Shown here in pieces: positions 62,664-64,000 of a stretch of DNA of 64,000 nucleotides. This DNA comes from Neisseria dumasiana (GTDB lineage: Bacteria; Pseudomonadota; Gammaproteobacteria; Burkholderiales; Neisseriaceae). The notes under the pieces were generated by a model. That model did not search any database. It saw nothing but the letters and a program-made list of their open reading frames with translations, and had not been told where the DNA came from. The stretch covers positions 682,001 through 746,000 of the forward strand of contig NZ_CP091509.1 of the NCBI RefSeq assembly GCF_022870885.1, in the 5' to 3' direction. How positions within the stretch are numbered: the stretch's first letter is position 1; each line of letters starts with the position of its first letter. A program made the translations under genes and the position numbers.

Positions 62664-64000
62664 ATGTCGACCCAAATCCAAGACGCTGATCCGATTGAAA
62701 CCCAGGAATGGCTGGACGCGTTAAGCTCAGTATTGGAAACAGAAGGCGAAAGCCGTGCCCACTTCCTGCTGGAACAATTGGTGAAATACACCCGCCGCCG
62801 CGGCGTTCACATGCCGTTTGATGCAACCACCGCTTATTTGAACACCATTCCGGTAGGCAAAGAGCAAAAATCGCCGGGCAATCATGAATTGGAGCACCGC
62901 ATCCGTTCGATTATCCGCTGGAACGCTGCCGCCATGGTATTGCGCGCAGGTAAAAAAGACTTGGAATTGGGCGGCCATATCGCTTCTTTCCAATCTGCCG
63001 CCACCCTGTATGATGTCGGCTTCAACCATTTCTGGAAAGCCAAAGGCGACGGCGAAGAGGGCGATATGGTATTTATCCAAGGCCACTCAGCCCCCGGTAT
63101 TTATGCCCGTGCTTTCGTTGAAGGCCGTTTGACTGAGGAGCAGCTCGACAACTTCCGCCAAGAAGTAGACGGCAAAGGCCTGTCTTCCTATCCCCACCCC
63201 CATCTGATGCCCGATTTCTGGCAGTTCCCCACCGTATCTATGGGTTTAGGCCCGCTGATGGCCATCTACCAAGCCCGTTTCCTGAAATATCTCGAATCAC
63301 GCGGCTTGAGCAAAACCAAAGGCCGCAAAGTATGGGTATTCTGCGGCGACGGCGAGATGGACGAACCCGAAAGCCAAGGTGCGATTTCTTTGGCCGCCCG
63401 CGAAGGTTTGGACAACCTGATTTTCGTGATCAACTGTAACTTGCAGCGTTTGGACGGCCCGGTGCGCGGCAACGGCAAAATTATTCAAGAGCTGGAAGGC
63501 AACTTCCGCGGCGCAGGTTGGAACGTATTGAAAGTGATTTGGGGCAGCCGCTGGGATGCGCTGTTGGCACGCGATACCGACAATGCACTGAAACAACGCA
63601 TGAACGAATGCTTGGACGGCGACTACCAAACCTACAAATCCAAAGACGGTGCTTATGTGCGCGAGCACTTCTTCAACACGCCCGAATTGAAAGCCATGGT
63701 AGCCAATATGTCCGACGCCGAAATTTGGGCGTTGAACCGAGGCGGCCACGACCCGCATAAAGTATATGCAGCCTATTACGAAGCCACCCATAACGCCAAC
63801 GGCCGTCCGACCGTGATTTTGGCCAAAACCATTAAAGGTTACGGCATGGGTTCTGCCGGCGAAGGTCAAAACGTTGCCCACCAAGCCAAAAAAATGGATG
63901 TGGAATCACTCAAAAAATTCCGTACCCGTTTCGGCATTCCGGTAAGCGACGAGCAAATCGAAAGCGGCGATCTGCCTTACTACCGCTTCCCCGAAGACAG
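62664..64000 (+). CDS. aceE: Pyruvate dehydrogenase E1 component, 5' portion (runs off window)
   Basis: ATG 62664 with AGAAGGGAT upstream; 445 complete codons to the window end, with no stop. N-terminal [71 protein letters not shown] and the thiamine diphosphate motif [14 protein letters not shown] followed by [21 protein letters not shown] identify the homodimeric AceE type. It decarboxylates pyruvate in the pyruvate dehydrogenase complex. Full-length AceE is near 890 aa, so about half is present. Confidence 0.95.
   Translation, partial: MSTQIQDADPIETQEWLDALSSVLETEGESRAHFLLEQLVKYTRRRGVHMPFDATTAYLNTIPVGKEQKSPGNHELEHRIRSIIRWNAAAMVLRAGKKDLELGGHIASFQSAATLYDVGFNHFWKAKGDGEEGDMVFIQGHSAPGIYARAFVEGRLTEEQLDNFRQEVDGKGLSSYPHPHLMPDFWQFPTVSMGLGPLMAIYQARFLKYLESRGLSKTKGRKVWVFCGDGEMDEPESQGAISLAAREGLDNLIFVINCNLQRLDGPVRGNGKIIQELEGNFRGAGWNVLKVIWGSRWDALLARDTDNALKQRMNECLDGDYQTYKSKDGAYVREHFFNTPELKAMVANMSDAEIWALNRGGHDPHKVYAAYYEATHNANGRPTVILAKTIKGYGMGSAGEGQNVAHQAKKMDVESLKKFRTRFGIPVSDEQIESGDLPYYRFPED

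Overview
The window is chromosomal DNA from a member of the family Neisseriaceae, most likely a Neisseria species other than N. meningitidis or N. gonorrhoeae. The main evidence is the DNA uptake sequence. It occurs throughout as AGGCCGTCTGAA (the AG-DUS form), both singly and as inverted pairs that form hairpins after genes. The gene content agrees: comE directly behind an rRNA operon, a tonB-exbB-exbD operon, holB-pilZ, ratA-rnfH, tyrA, dsbB, ccoG-ccoH, waaF, a Slam-type surface lipoprotein, and remnants of IS1016-like elements.

Layout. 1-2.0 kb: the 3' part of a 23S rRNA gene, then 5S rRNA and a terminator. 2.3 kb: comE. 2.7-3.8 kb: a dispersed repeat and a decayed IS481-type transposon. 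3.9-4.1 kb: tRNA-Arg and tRNA-Glu on the minus strand with a textbook promoter. 4.1-12.7 kb is visibly more AT-rich than the rest. It holds an exonuclease/UvrC-like fusion, an L,D-transpeptidase, rlmD, and a five-gene plus-strand cassette: TPR membrane protein, receiver-like protein, MglA-type small GTPase and two roadblock-type proteins. This cassette is the most interesting system here. 12.8 kb: tRNA-Asn with its own promoter and terminator. 12.9-15.4 kb is an insertion-sequence graveyard with one intact IS481-type element.

15.5-17.6 kb: exbD, exbB and tonB (minus strand). 18-32 kb: mostly housekeeping genes (relA, nagZ, a DegP-type lipoprotein protease, ratA, rnfH, pth, cysH, dedA, hda, an HAD phosphatase, cutA, pssA, a TauE-type permease, nth). 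32.4-44.4 kb: a small His-rich metal-binding protein with a possible Zur operator, lysO, a GlpR-like regulator, pncB, fabG, scpA, an SH3-domain protein coupled to tcdA, a universal stress protein, prpF, and a LysR/DoxX divergent pair. 44.6-46.3 kb: a large surface lipoprotein. 46.7-64 kb: tyrA, dsbB, a hemolysin III family gene, an amino acid racemase, a Tat-exported spermidine-dehydrogenase-like flavoprotein, ccoH-ccoG, a MocR-type regulator, waaF, psd, an RsuA-family pseudouridine synthase, holB, pilZ, mutY and the 5' part of aceE, which runs off the end.

How it works together. Several pairs share pathways. PssA and Psd make phosphatidylethanolamine by consecutive steps. Nth and MutY are base-excision glycosylases. 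ComE and the abundant DUS belong to natural transformation. PilZ supports type IV pili, and the GTPase/roadblock cassette may be another polarity or pilus regulator. TonB-ExbBD would energise outer-membrane receptors not encoded here. Non-coding structure consists mainly of DUS hairpins, a MITE-like repeat family with TIR GAGACCTTTGCAAAAC (best copies at 12.96 and 52.3 kb), and a second dispersed repeat in opposite orientations at 2.7 and 62.1 kb. Functions are inferred from protein motifs read by eye. No database search was run.
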